From RGIG5612 sp963589005 (GTDB taxonomy: Bacteria; Bacillota; Clostridia; Lachnospirales; Lachnospiraceae), in contig CAVAJR010000036.1 of assembly GCA_963589005.1 (NCBI GenBank), positions 1 through 19,557 of the forward strand: a stretch of DNA of 19,557 nucleotides, written 5' to 3'. The notes below the pieces were generated by a model. That model was not told where the DNA came from, searched no databases, and worked only from the letters and a program-made list of their open reading frames with translations. Shown in pieces: positions 1 through 6,496 of the stretch (positions are counted from its first letter, which is position 1; every line of letters begins with the position of its first letter). Position numbers and translations under genes: made by a program.

Positions 1-104
1 CATCCTATTTTCTTAGCGATGGAGAGATCAAAAAAATGCTAAGCCACAGGTTTTAGCCTTTGGCTTAGCACCATAATTTACGGTCTAACTCCGAAAGTCA
101 GGTT
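1..104. repeat. Left arm of contig-terminal inverted repeat
   Basis: Bases 1-55 are the exact reverse complement of 19503-19557. Similarity continues imperfectly, with a few mismatches and one single-base gap, to about base 104 (partner about 19455). The arm includes a hairpin-plus-T-run terminator reading out of the window. No transposase lies between the arms. The perfect part is exactly 55 bp, a common assembler k-mer size, so the contig probably ends in a dispersed genomic repeat that continues beyond it. Confidence 0.9.
24..70 (-). terminator. Outward intrinsic terminator in the left terminal repeat
   Basis: Read leftward, 61-70 and 37-46 form a perfect 10-bp stem (TGCTAAGCCA with TGGCTTAGCA) around a 14-base loop. 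A run of seven T follows at once, giving a classic rho-independent terminator. It is the second terminator after dhaL and would stop transcription leaving the locus. Confidence 0.8.
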
Positions 105-390
105 CTAACATCTGCGTTTTTCACTTTCAATCTAATTACGGCTAGCATAAATCCTAGATTTTTAATTACTTTTTTGTATACTTTTTACGCTTTTTGCATT
201 TTAATATAATTTTTTCTTATCGACCGTGGCGCAGCATAATTGAATCTCTTAATTACAAATAAAGACCATTTCTGCATCACACATGTATGTAACAGAGATG
301 GTCTTTATCCGTCTTATTCAATTAAGTGGCAGCTCCCTATTCGATGCAGGCAGCCAGCCATATAAAATGTCTTGGTTGGATTAATGATTC
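105..390. other. Intergenic region downstream of dhaL
   Basis: No supportable gene. Bases 155-220 are very T-rich on the plus strand, and a terminator lies at 261-306. I saw no RNA gene or convincing promoter here. Confidence 0.6.
261..306 (-). terminator. Terminator of the dhaK-dhaL operon
   Basis: Arms 261-274 and 293-306 pair over 14 positions with one G-U wobble. On the minus strand the stem is followed by a T-rich stretch (ATTTGTAATT). It sits about 85 bases beyond the dhaL stop, as expected for the end of that operon. Confidence 0.75.
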
Positions 391-1032
391 CTAGCAGATA
401 TAGTCATGCAGCCCCTGGATCATATAGCAGCCTGCCACTGCGCCCTGATCAGGTACACCTGCACACTGCGCTGCATGAACTGCAGCCTTACCAAACACCG
501 GAACCATATCCTTGGTTGCTTCTACGCCAGCCTTAGCTGCTTCATAGGCTGCATTTATAACACCCTCGAGTGCTGCTCCTTCATCACTTGCCTTAGCTGC
601 AGCCTGCGCTGCCGGAAGAATTGCATCATAGATAGTTCTCTGACCAGGTTCACATTTGCCACGCTTCTGAACGCCTGCTGCAAATCCTGTAAGGTAAGCA
701 GCCAATTCCTTGCCGCCCATTTCCGCATTACCCTTTATAGCCTTGCCGCCTTCCATAACACCTGTTGACATGAGAAATCCCATTGTTGAAGGAATGAGTG
801 AAGACATCTTCATTCCGCCCTTCATAAGGAGCTTACCGATGTCGCCGGCTGCTGCCTCACTCTCTGCACGGAGGATATCCGGAAGCTCGCCATATCCCTT
901 ACTCATGGTAAGACCCAAATCACCGTCGCCTAACTTGGCATCCATATTGCACAGCTCTTCCTTCTTGTCTATAAAAAGTTTTCCGATCGAATCAAACATA
1001 TCCGGAATCTGTTCAAATGTAATCTTTTCCAT
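391..1032 (-). CDS. dhaL: DhaL-type kinase subunit, divergent
   Basis: 213 aa, the usual length for DhaL, the nucleotide-binding subunit of dihydroxyacetone-kinase-type enzymes. The Mg-ADP acidic motif is present (D31, D36, D38 in DAKLGDGDLG), but the family's usual GDGDHG reads GDGDLG. The glycine-rich nucleotide loop, normally GGASGP-like, is replaced around residues 76-85 by MSSLIPSTMG. The later motifs PGQRTIYDAILPA and GVPDQGA are kept. A GAGGA ribosome site precedes the ATG. dhaK lies 196 bp upstream on the same strand, with an inverted-repeat element between them. No DhaM (PTS) subunit is present, so ATP is the likely phosphate donor (inference). The divergence suggests a paralogous subfamily, possibly acting on a substrate other than dihydroxyacetone; erythrulose kinases built from DhaK/DhaL-type proteins are known. 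Confidence 0.85.
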   Translation of the reverse strand: MEKITFEQIPDMFDSIGKLFIDKKEELCNMDAKLGDGDLGLTMSKGYGELPDILRAESEAAAGDIGKLLMKGGMKMSSLIPSTMGFLMSTGVMEGGKAIKGNAEMGGKELAAYLTGFAAGVQKRGKCEPGQRTIYDAILPAAQAAAKASDEGAALEGVINAAYEAAKAGVEATKDMVPVFGKAAVHAAQCAGVPDQGAVAGCYMIQGLHDYIC

Positions 1033-1127
1033 CTTCTTGTCCTCTATTCGTTATTAGTTATTCTTCATCCGGCACATGCCACTGTAATTATTTGAAAAAT
1101 ATCAAATCATACAGCCTGTCTGTCCTC

Positions 1128-1210
1128 ATGCCGAAACGGTACGTCCATTGCAAAAAATCTATCAATGAAGACAGTTTGAAACAATGAAGCCCCGCAGCGG
1201 TTCGCGGCAC
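1128..1210. repeat. Dispersed inverted-repeat element, copy 1
   Basis: An 83-bp intergenic element begins ATGCCGAAACGG and ends GGTTCGCGGCAC, so its two ends are imperfect inverted repeats. It aligns along its length with the 84-bp element at 5739-5822, with related fragments at 11600-11623 and 12519-12570. It lies between dhaK and dhaL. Confidence 0.5.
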
Positions 1211-1228
1211 GAGAACCCATCCTGCCTG

Positions 1229-2221
1229 TTATTTCTGACAAATGAAAGGCGTATTAACCGGATGATCCATGTACTTCTTCATTTCATCATTCATCTTGCA
1301 GATTGAGATTGACGCACCTGCCATTTCCATTGAGGTAGCATACTCACCTACGATAGTCTTGTAGATGCTGATACCCTTAGAAGCAAGGATCTCTCTGACA
1401 TCATTTGACAGGATATAGAGCTCCTCTATTGATGTTGCACCAAGGCCATTGATAAGAACCGATACCTCTTCGCCGCTTGCTACCGGCATATCGCCCAGCA
1501 GCGTATTTAATGACTCCTCGGCGATCTCTCTGGAAGTCTTAAGAGGTCCGTTCCAGATTCCCGGCTCGCCATGAATGCCCATGCCCATAGCCATTTCATT
1601 TTCCTTCAGCTCGAAGTTAGGATGTCCAACCTCCGGAATAATGCATGGTGTAAGGGCAAATCCTACTGTACGGGTGTTATCCTTGGCCAGCTGAGCAGCT
1701 GCAAGGACTTCATCAAGGCTGCCGCCTTCATCAGCTCTGGCACCTGCTGCCTTGAACATGAAATAAATTCCGGCAACACCGCGGCGTGTCTTAGGATCGG
1801 CATGAGAATTAACATCATCCGCACCAACAATACTCTTGCATACGATATCGTCCATGTCGCACATATCAGCTGCCATGTCGAAGGTCATGATATCTCCTGT
1901 ATAATTGCCATACAGATACAATACGCCGGCTCCTGATTCAACCTCTTTGGAGATATTATAGATCTGCTCCGGTGATGGTGACTGGAATACTCCGCCTACG
2001 CCGCAGCCATCAATAAGGCCGTCACCTACGTAGCCCAGGAACAGTGGCAAATGTCCTGAACCGCCTCCTGTGATTATAGCGACCTTGCCTTCCTTCTTGT
2101 TGGCTGTGCAATAGCAGCGAAGGTCACCTTCTGCATACTTAACCTGATCAGCATGAGCGGCATAGATACCCTTGAGCATATCATCTACATACGTCTCAGG
2201 TGCATTCATTATTTTCTTCAT
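1229..2221 (-). CDS. dhaK: DhaK-type kinase subunit, substrate-binding
   Basis: 330 aa from the chosen ATG at 2221, which follows CAGGAGGAGTAACA; an upstream in-frame ATG at 2290 lacks such a site and would add 23 residues. DhaK binds the ketose covalently through a histidine; here H217 lies in GIHGEPG. The active-site GGGSGH (52-57) and GNYTGD (D110) are also present, matching the His/Asp catalytic pair of known DhaK. The segment after GGGSGH reads LPLFLGYVG rather than the usual EPAHAGYVG, so this is a divergent branch like its DhaL partner. It is cytoplasmic and would form the kinase with DhaL. Either it phosphorylates dihydroxyacetone to DHAP, the triose the aldolase also makes, or it acts on another short ketose. 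The sequence does not decide between these. Confidence 0.87.
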   Translation of the reverse strand: MKKIMNAPETYVDDMLKGIYAAHADQVKYAEGDLRCYCTANKKEGKVAIITGGGSGHLPLFLGYVGDGLIDGCGVGGVFQSPSPEQIYNISKEVESGAGVLYLYGNYTGDIMTFDMAADMCDMDDIVCKSIVGADDVNSHADPKTRRGVAGIYFMFKAAGARADEGGSLDEVLAAAQLAKDNTRTVGFALTPCIIPEVGHPNFELKENEMAMGMGIHGEPGIWNGPLKTSREIAEESLNTLLGDMPVASGEEVSVLINGLGATSIEELYILSNDVREILASKGISIYKTIVGEYATSMEMAGASISICKMNDEMKKYMDHPVNTPFICQK

Positions 2222-2423
2222 TGTTACTCCTCCTGGTATGTTTTTAAAGTCCCGGATTGCCGGAAATTGCATAATCCCGCAGCAATCCACCTTTATTTAC
2301 TACTTTAATTCATTATTTTAAACAACACATTTTAAATATACGATCATGTCTGTCAGGTGTTCGGAAATCCAACAGACTTAAATGGTATGAGACCGCAATA
2401 CAGCAGGAATCTTCCGCAGATTC
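2222..2423. other. Intergenic gap between membrane-protein gene and dhaK
   Basis: About 200 bp holding the dhaK ribosome site. A 6-bp inverted repeat (GTCTGT...ACAGAC, about 2347-2376) surrounds an 18-base centre. I found no convincing promoter or terminator. Confidence 0.4.
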
Positions 2424-2945
2424 TCACCTGCCCTCGGCGGCATTTAATGCATATTTGCTGAAGGCAACTACTGTTATAACTACGGCAGCCACCCACATAA
2501 GTACAGGTATGTCCCCGGGTATATATCCAAAATACAAAACTAATGTAATATATCCGAACAGCAGTACCGTCTCCAGCTCCAGCAGCAACGTTGCCAATTT
2601 AAGATATCTGCCGCCTGTTTTAACATTAGCCTCTCTGACACTGGCAGGAAGTCTCCACATCTCAAGCGGGATCACTCTGACCGCTACCCTGAATCCTATT
2701 GCTATTATCCACGCAACCAATGGCAAAAACAAAAACAGCAGCCACGCATTCATCGTGATATCGGCATAAAGAACCACCTGTTCCGCACTTCTTTCGGTAA
2801 CAGCATAAATTGCAAATGCACTGAGCGCTGCCAGAAGCACCAGTGAGCCGACGGATATGATCCACATAAGCGGTGTATTCGCAATTTTCCTCACCTCTCC
2901 CGTCGTCTTTGGTTTATGAAACAAAGGTTTCTTATTAGATGCCAT
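2424..2945 (-). CDS. Small integral membrane protein, unknown function
   Basis: 173 aa from the ATG at 2945, which follows GAAGGG at a workable spacing; a TTG six codons earlier is possible but less likely. The N-terminus is polar and basic (SNKKPLFHKPKTTGEVRK). About four hydrophobic segments follow, near residues 25-48, 60-85, 112-135 and 140-160. No cysteine motif, signal peptide or recognised domain was seen. It is first in a leftward unit with dhaK and dhaL and is divergent from fucU, sharing overlapping promoters with it. That context suggests a role tied to sugar uptake or sensing, but I do not recognise the family and assign no function. Confidence 0.6.
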   Translation of the reverse strand: MASNKKPLFHKPKTTGEVRKIANTPLMWIISVGSLVLLAALSAFAIYAVTERSAEQVVLYADITMNAWLLFLFLPLVAWIIAIGFRVAVRVIPLEMWRLPASVREANVKTGGRYLKLATLLLELETVLLFGYITLVLYFGYIPGDIPVLMWVAAVVITVVAFSKYALNAAEGR

Positions 2946-2995
2946 GTAAATATTTCCCTTCAATGCTGTCTGAATTGGCCTCTTGCGGCACAGAC

Positions 2996-3019
2996 GCCTG
3001 CATCTTGATAGCAGCAGGC
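2996..3019. promoter_or_regulatory. Inverted repeat around the fucU -35 box
   Basis: GCCTGC (2996-3001) and GCAGGC (3014-3019) are perfect 6-bp arms on either side of the TTGATA -35 hexamer at 3005-3010. This is a possible operator; the binding protein is unknown. Confidence 0.35.
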
Positions 3020-3033
3020 TTTTGGATTATACT
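3005..3033 (+). promoter_or_regulatory. Sigma-A promoter of fucU
   Basis: TTGATA (3005-3010), a 17-bp spacer and TATACT (3028-3033) place the transcription start near 3040, about 45 bases before the fucU ATG. Confidence 0.75.
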
Positions 3034-3054
3034 ACACTTCGGTGTACTGATAAA
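3026..3054 (-). promoter_or_regulatory. Divergent promoter of membrane protein-dhaK-dhaL
   Basis: On the minus strand a perfect TATAAT (3026-3031) stands 17 bp from a weak TTTATC (3049-3054). It overlaps the -10 box of the fucU promoter, so the two units cannot easily fire at once. Confidence 0.5.
3031..3048. promoter_or_regulatory. Palindromic operator candidate or TTCG-loop hairpin
   Basis: ACTACAC and GTGTACT flank TTCG as near-perfect inverted arms. The site covers the predicted fucU start point and the spacer of the opposing promoter. It could be a repressor site for both units or a UUCG-capped hairpin in the fucU leader. Confidence 0.45.
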
Positions 3055-3084
3055 TATCCAATTCAAGAAAGGTGGGTGAATATT

Positions 3085-3522
3085 ATGTTAAAAGGTATTC
3101 CTCCTATCATCTCTCCGGAACTGCTTAAGATTCTGGATGAAATGGGACACGGAGATACTATTGTAATAGGTGATGCCAATTTCGCTGCTGCCTCCATGGC
3201 CAAGGACAGTAAGCTGGTTCGATGCGACGGTCTTAAGGCAACCGAGCTTCTGGATGCTATACTCAGTCTTATGCCATTAGACGATTTCGTGGAGGATCCT
3301 GTACTTATAATGGACAAGGAAGCCCGCCATGCTGACCTTGAATGCCCTGTATGGGATGAATTCAAGGCAATCGTTGCAAAACACGATGAGCGCGGTGCTA
3401 ATGCCTGCAGCATGATCCCTCGCGGCAAATTCTATACCATGGCCAAGAACGCATACGCCGTTGTCGCCACAACAGAGACAGCATATTATGCATGCATAAT
3501 CCTTCAGAAGGGTTGCCTGTAA
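3085..3522 (+). CDS. fucU: FucU/RbsD-family sugar mutarotase
   Basis: 145 aa, close to the 140 aa of E. coli FucU. The start is the ATG at 3085, directly after AAAGGTGGG; the longer reading frame from 2983 runs through the promoter and is not real. The N-terminus LKGIPPIISPELLKILDEMG and the following GHGD (H22) and DANF (D30) match FucU closely, and the C-terminal aromatic and glycine pattern (YYACIILQKG) is also kept. FucU interconverts alpha and beta anomers of free sugars such as L-fucose; RbsD acts on ribose. In this locus it would prepare an imported free pentose for the kinase (inference). It is transcribed against the surrounding operons, and its stop codon lies four bases before a tandem repeat array. 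Confidence 0.88.
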   Translation: MLKGIPPIISPELLKILDEMGHGDTIVIGDANFAAASMAKDSKLVRCDGLKATELLDAILSLMPLDDFVEDPVLIMDKEARHADLECPVWDEFKAIVAKHDERGANACSMIPRGKFYTMAKNAYAVVATTETAYYACIILQKGCL

Positions 3523-3526
3523 ATGT

Positions 3527-4048
3527 GAATTATCTCGTGCAAGCACGGCTAATTCATATCTGCCGTCCTATCATACGATGATAAATGCGGATTGCTCCCC
3601 ACTTCGTGCTCTCGCAATCCTACTTACATTCGCATTCCGAGCTGTCGCTCTTCTTGCTCATGTAAGTTGACCTGTCCGATAGATATGAATTATCTCGTGC
3701 AAGCACGGCTAATTCATATCTGCCGTCCTATCATATGATGATAAATGCGGATTGCTCCCCACTTCGTGCTCTCGCAATCCTACTTACATTCGCATTCCGA
3801 GCTGTCGCTCTTCTTGCTCATGTAAGTTGACCTGTCCGATAGATATGAATTATCTCGTGCAAGCACGGCTAATTCATATCTGCCGTCCTATCATATGATG
3901 ATAAATGCGGATTGCTCCCCACTTCGTGCTCTCGCAATCCTACTTACATTCGCATTCCGAGCTGTCGCTCTTCTTGCTCATGTAAGTTGACCTGTCCGAT
4001 AGATATGAATTATCTCGTGCAAGCACGGCTAATTCATATCTGCCGTCC
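3527..4048. repeat. 160-bp tandem repeat array, 3.3 copies
   Basis: Units lie at 3527-3686, 3687-3846 and 3847-4006, with a partial fourth at 4007-4048. They are nearly identical; the only internal change I noticed is one base in the TATCATAYGATG segment. Each junction forms a long hairpin: AGATATGAATTA pairs with TAATTCATATCT (for example 3681-3692 with 3710-3721), with an inner CGTGC/GCACG stem. Other arms inside the unit are GGATTGC/GCAATCC and CTTACAT/ATGTAAG. Short open frames inside are products of the repeat. It fills the gap between convergent fucU and the BMC operon end, and a diverged reverse-oriented copy is at 12596-12720. Confidence 0.95.
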
Positions 4049-4061
4049 AGGACATTTAAAC

Positions 4062-4103
4062 AAGCACTGCGTCGGGCGGCATACGGCTACCTGAGCAGTG
4101 CTT
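4062..4103 (-). terminator. Terminator at the end of the BMC operon
   Basis: A perfect 9-bp stem (AAGCACTGC, 4062-4070, with GCAGTGCTT, 4095-4103) encloses the stop codon of the last gene. On the minus strand it is followed by TTGTTTAAAT. Confidence 0.55.
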
Positions 4104-4587
4104 CTATTTTCTTCAATATTTCATTCTCTACAGGAAGTCTCTGGCTCCTGGAATACGACAGTTCCAACCTGTCCTTCGTTTCTTGCAGCTTTTCCTGTGA
4201 CAGACGCGGCAAATATGGCCCCAAATGGCCAATCATTGCTCTCTTCATCAGATCTGTTGTCGCATTGGAATCAGCCGGAGCAGGTCTTGACATAATATCT
4301 GCTATAACTGCACATGCATTACTTGCCTCTGCATCAGAGGCTGTCTCAAGAGCATAATCGAAAGTCTGCAGCTGTGACTCCACATCCTGCAGAAATTGAT
4401 CGCATTTTACATCACGCTCTGTCTTTACATGGCTTCCTGCGATCCAATGCACCACATTTGCCCCAAACCTGGATTTGCCGAACTTGCCGCCATGCTTGCT
4501 TCCCATGGATTTGACTGATTCTGTGAAATCCGCATAGATCTTATCTAGGCCCTCTGCCAGATCCATCGCCTTTATTTCTTCAGACAT
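4087..4587 (-). CDS. Unrecognised protein, last gene of the BMC operon
   Basis: 166 aa with an excellent ribosome site (AGGAGGT) and a 22-bp gap from the preceding pentamer gene, so it is surely part of the operon. I do not recognise the family. It is predicted to be soluble and largely helical. A basic glycine-rich stretch at about 28-42 (GSKHGGKFGKSRFG) is followed by VVHWIAGSH. The middle is rich in acidic and alanine residues. The C-terminus ends in a short amphipathic helix (ENEILKKIEALLR) that resembles the encapsulation helices of BMC cargo. It is not an obvious PduM, EutJ or EutP. Possible roles are an assembly factor or a cargo protein; both are guesses from position. Confidence 0.75.
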   Translation of the reverse strand: MSEEIKAMDLAEGLDKIYADFTESVKSMGSKHGGKFGKSRFGANVVHWIAGSHVKTERDVKCDQFLQDVESQLQTFDYALETASDAEASNACAVIADIMSRPAPADSNATTDLMKRAMIGHLGPYLPRLSQEKLQETKDRLELSYSRSQRLPVENEILKKIEALLR

Positions 4588-4609
4588 AAGAACTTACCTC
4601 CTGACCAAA

Positions 4610-4927
4610 TCACTGATCATCAGCAAATCTTCCGCTCTTAATCTGTACTGTTTCGCCATTTATTGAATAGCAATCCAACACTCCGCAGATCGTAAGATCC
4701 ACTATCGTATATTTGCTGTCTATCAGTATGTTGCCGGCTCCGCCGTCGGTGTTAACCATAACTATATCGCCAACCCCTGCATCCGTGCAGTCAAATGCTA
4801 TCATCCTCGGGCCTTGCGGCTTCCTTGTCTCCGGGTCAAAATATTCAACCAGCATAAGCTTATGGCCATAATATCCGTCATCTTTAATTGTGGAAACTAC
4901 ATTTCCTACCACTTTCGCCAGTCGCAC
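4610..4927 (-). CDS. BMC-P pentameric shell protein (EutN/CcmL), third copy
   Basis: 105 aa, GTG start preceded by a perfect AAGGAGGT. EutN/CcmL proteins form pentamers that cap the vertices of the polyhedral shell. Family marks are the opening strand LAKVVGNVVSTIKDDGYYG, LMLVEYFDPETRKPQGPRMIAFDC, the turn AGVGDIVMVNTDGGAG and the late strand IVDLTICGVLD. It ends with a polar tail of about 20 residues (ETVQIKSGRFADDQ). It is the most vertex-like of the three copies in containing the full DxxAGVGD and GGA elements. A gap of 154 bp separates it from the preceding pentamer gene. Confidence 0.92.
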   Translation of the reverse strand: MRLAKVVGNVVSTIKDDGYYGHKLMLVEYFDPETRKPQGPRMIAFDCTDAGVGDIVMVNTDGGAGNILIDSKYTIVDLTICGVLDCYSINGETVQIKSGRFADDQ

Positions 4928-5081
4928 GATCCGACCTCCTTACATAGACTTCTTAACATTTTCTGACATCAGCTGCGGCAGACACCCGTATCACCGGCAC
5001 GCCTTACATGAATACTCGCATACGGATCTTCCGTCAGGATAAATGATATCTGCCCATACAGATAACCATCACAAAGAGCTA

Positions 5082-5351
5082 TTACAGCTCCTCGTGATAA
5101 TCATCTATAAATCCTACGATTGATACATCCACAGGCGGAAGTTCTCTGTCTCTGTATATACGGGCAGCCTCTTTGGAGCCGATCATATAAACATGATCAC
5201 CTATTCCTGCCTGACAGGTATGATCGGCTGCGACCACCAGGTCCGCCTCCTTACCGTCTTCAATCTTACGAACGATCAATATCGGAATATTCTCCAGACG
5301 CTGGTCCTTGACCGTTGCTACAACCGTGCCAGTTACAATTCCGGCATACAT
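5082..5351 (-). CDS. BMC-P pentameric shell protein (EutN/CcmL), second copy
   Basis: 89 aa EutN/CcmL-fold vertex protein. It opens MYAGIVTGTVVATVKDQRLE and ends VSIVGFIDDYHEEL, both typical. The central turn reads AGIGDHVYMIGSKEAARI rather than the GGSSAR-type loop seen in many pentamers, so its vertex pore loop differs from that of the other two copies. The start lies three bases after the hexamer stop, with AGAGGA inside the end of that gene, so the two are probably translationally coupled. Confidence 0.92.
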   Translation of the reverse strand: MYAGIVTGTVVATVKDQRLENIPILIVRKIEDGKEADLVVAADHTCQAGIGDHVYMIGSKEAARIYRDRELPPVDVSIVGFIDDYHEEL

Positions 5352-5354
5352 GGA

Positions 5355-5648
5355 TCATTCCTCTTCTTCAGCTCTGTCAATTGAAGGCAGGATATATTCT
5401 ACATCAGCATGTGGGCGTGGAATTACATGTACTCCGTAGAGTTCTCCAACACGCTTAGCTGCTGCAGCTCCAGCATCAACTGCTGCCTTAACAGCACCAA
5501 CATCACCGCGAACCATAACAGTAACAAGACCTGATCCGATCTGTTCCTTGCCGATCAGCTTAACGTTTGCTGCCTTAACCATGGCATCAGCTGCTTCAAT
5601 TGCTCCGATAAGTCCACGAGTTTCAACCATTCCTAATGCTTCTTTCAT
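5355..5648 (-). CDS. BMC-H hexameric shell protein, PduA/PduJ-like
   Basis: 97 aa with a single BMC domain, the usual length of PduA/PduJ. It forms the hexameric tiles that make up most shell facets. The opening EALGMVETRGLIGAIEAADAM, the pore loop KEQIGSGLVTVMVRGD and the end HVIPRPH match PduA/PduJ closely. The G-S-G pore loop suggests a small polar pore able to pass small metabolites. The tail is acidic (DRAEEEE). It is the only single-domain hexamer gene in the window. The ribosome site is GGAGAAG. The 299-bp gap upstream, with a hairpin and a repeat element, may let it be expressed differently from the enzymes. Confidence 0.96.
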   Translation of the reverse strand: MKEALGMVETRGLIGAIEAADAMVKAANVKLIGKEQIGSGLVTVMVRGDVGAVKAAVDAGAAAAKRVGELYGVHVIPRPHADVEYILPSIDRAEEEE

Positions 5649-5738
5649 GTTTCTTCTCCATTCATGATTTTTTATTTATTACTTAAGGTTCAATATTTGC
5701 TCTGCTGCAAGGAGCATACAGAAAACAGAATTCAATCC

Positions 5739-5822
5739 GTGCCGAAACGGCGCAGTCACTGCGTGAAAACGATCAGTAAAGGCGTTTCTGGCAGTGGACT
5801 GCAATGCCGAGGTTCACGACAC
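5739..5822. repeat. Dispersed inverted-repeat element, copy 2
   Basis: 84 bp, beginning GTGCCGAAACGGCGCAGTCA and ending GCCGAGGTTCACGACAC. Its ends are imperfect inverted repeats (GTGCCG...GCAGTCACTGC against GCAGTGGACTGC...CGACAC). It is homologous to 1128-1210, with shared TGCCGAAACGG, a central A-rich part and a GGTTC-CG-CAC end. Confidence 0.55.
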
Positions 5823-5896
5823 TGCGATTCTTATTCCTGCATGCGGCAGCCGCTGCAGATCAGAACCTTATCTACAATTTTAATAATTCCAACCTG

Positions 5897-5942
5897 TCGT
5901 CATAAGTGTTTTCATCCGGTAATATAAATGCTCTTATGACGA
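5897..5942 (-). terminator. Hairpin just after the PduT-like gene
   Basis: Perfect 10-bp arms TCGTCATAAG (5897-5906) and CTTATGACGA (5933-5942) surround a 26-base loop, starting six bases after the trimer stop codon. There is no strong T-run, so it may be a partial terminator or an mRNA processing or stability element rather than a full stop. Confidence 0.5.
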
Positions 5943-5947
5943 TACTA

Positions 5948-6490
5948 TTACAATGTTTTAAGCAGATCCGGATGCGGAGCCGGTATGACAACACTTTTAG
6001 TCATCATTCCCTGAGTCTGTTCCAGCTCCTCTGCCGCCTTGATCGCTGCCTCTACAGCTGCAACCTCTCCCGTAAGAGTAATAAAGGACTTGCCGCCCAG
6101 ACCTCTTCCCAGCCTGATCTCCAGAAGCTCTACTTCCGAGGTCTTAGCTGCTGCATCTGCCGCATAGATCGCTGCACACAGAGAATATGTCTCCATGATT
6201 CCCAGAGCCTTAAGGTCTTCTAACATAGTGCACGCGCATATCGCCGGTGCGACCTGATCGCTTACATTTGCTATGACAAGGCTGTCTATAAGATTAGCCT
6301 CTGCAACCTCGCGTCCTGCTTCAACAGATGCCCTCACTGCTGCCACATCACCGGATACTACTATGTAGTATTTGCCGGCACATACACAGCCCGCACTGAC
6401 AAGCTCTACATCAGATGCCTTCAGCATCGCATCCGCAGCCTGAAATCCTACGGGGATGCTCATTATTTCATTCATTCCGATAGCACCCAT
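5948..6490 (-). CDS. pduT: BMC-T trimeric shell protein with Fe-S pore, PduT-like
   Basis: 180 aa with two fused BMC domains (about 4-87 and 95-175), forming a pseudohexameric trimer. The order and wording follow PduT: GFQAADAMLKASDVEL, then the pore loop SAGCVCAGKYYIV, then IVDSLV-type and IME..SLCAAIYAADAA in domain 2, ending VIPAPHPDL. C37 aligns with PduT Cys38, the ligand of the [4Fe-4S] cluster at the trimer pore; C35 is an additional nearby cysteine. PduT is thought to pass electrons across the shell. It lies directly after the PduS-like gene (6-bp gap), the same partnership as in Pdu operons. Confidence 0.93.
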   Translation of the reverse strand: MGAIGMNEIMSIPVGFQAADAMLKASDVELVSAGCVCAGKYYIVVSGDVAAVRASVEAGREVAEANLIDSLVIANVSDQVAPAICACTMLEDLKALGIMETYSLCAAIYAADAAAKTSEVELLEIRLGRGLGGKSFITLTGEVAAVEAAIKAAEELEQTQGMMTKSVVIPAPHPDLLKTL

Positions 6491-6496
6491 TTTCTG

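Larger units (their letters stand above)
5649..5947. other. Long intergenic gap inside the BMC operon
   Basis: 299 bp between the trimer and hexamer genes, with no supportable gene. It contains a 10-bp hairpin at 5897-5942 and an inverted-repeat element at 5739-5822. Bases 5763-5774 (TGAAAACGATCA) match the start of a CcpA cre site only partly. Confidence 0.6.

Noticed and set aside
3085..3522. Annotation as RbsD (ribose pyranase) rather than FucU
   Set aside because: The N-terminal wording and length follow FucU more closely; function on a given sugar remains open.
3527..4048. CRISPR array
   Set aside because: Units are 160 bp and identical throughout, with no variable spacers and no cas genes.
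3912..4094. Short open frame in the tandem repeat region
   Set aside because: It is made from the repeat units themselves and would recur with each copy; no ribosome site.
5763..5776. CcpA cre site
   Set aside because: TGAAAACGATCAGT fits the first twelve cre positions but not the final CA, and it lies inside a dispersed repeat, so chance is likely.
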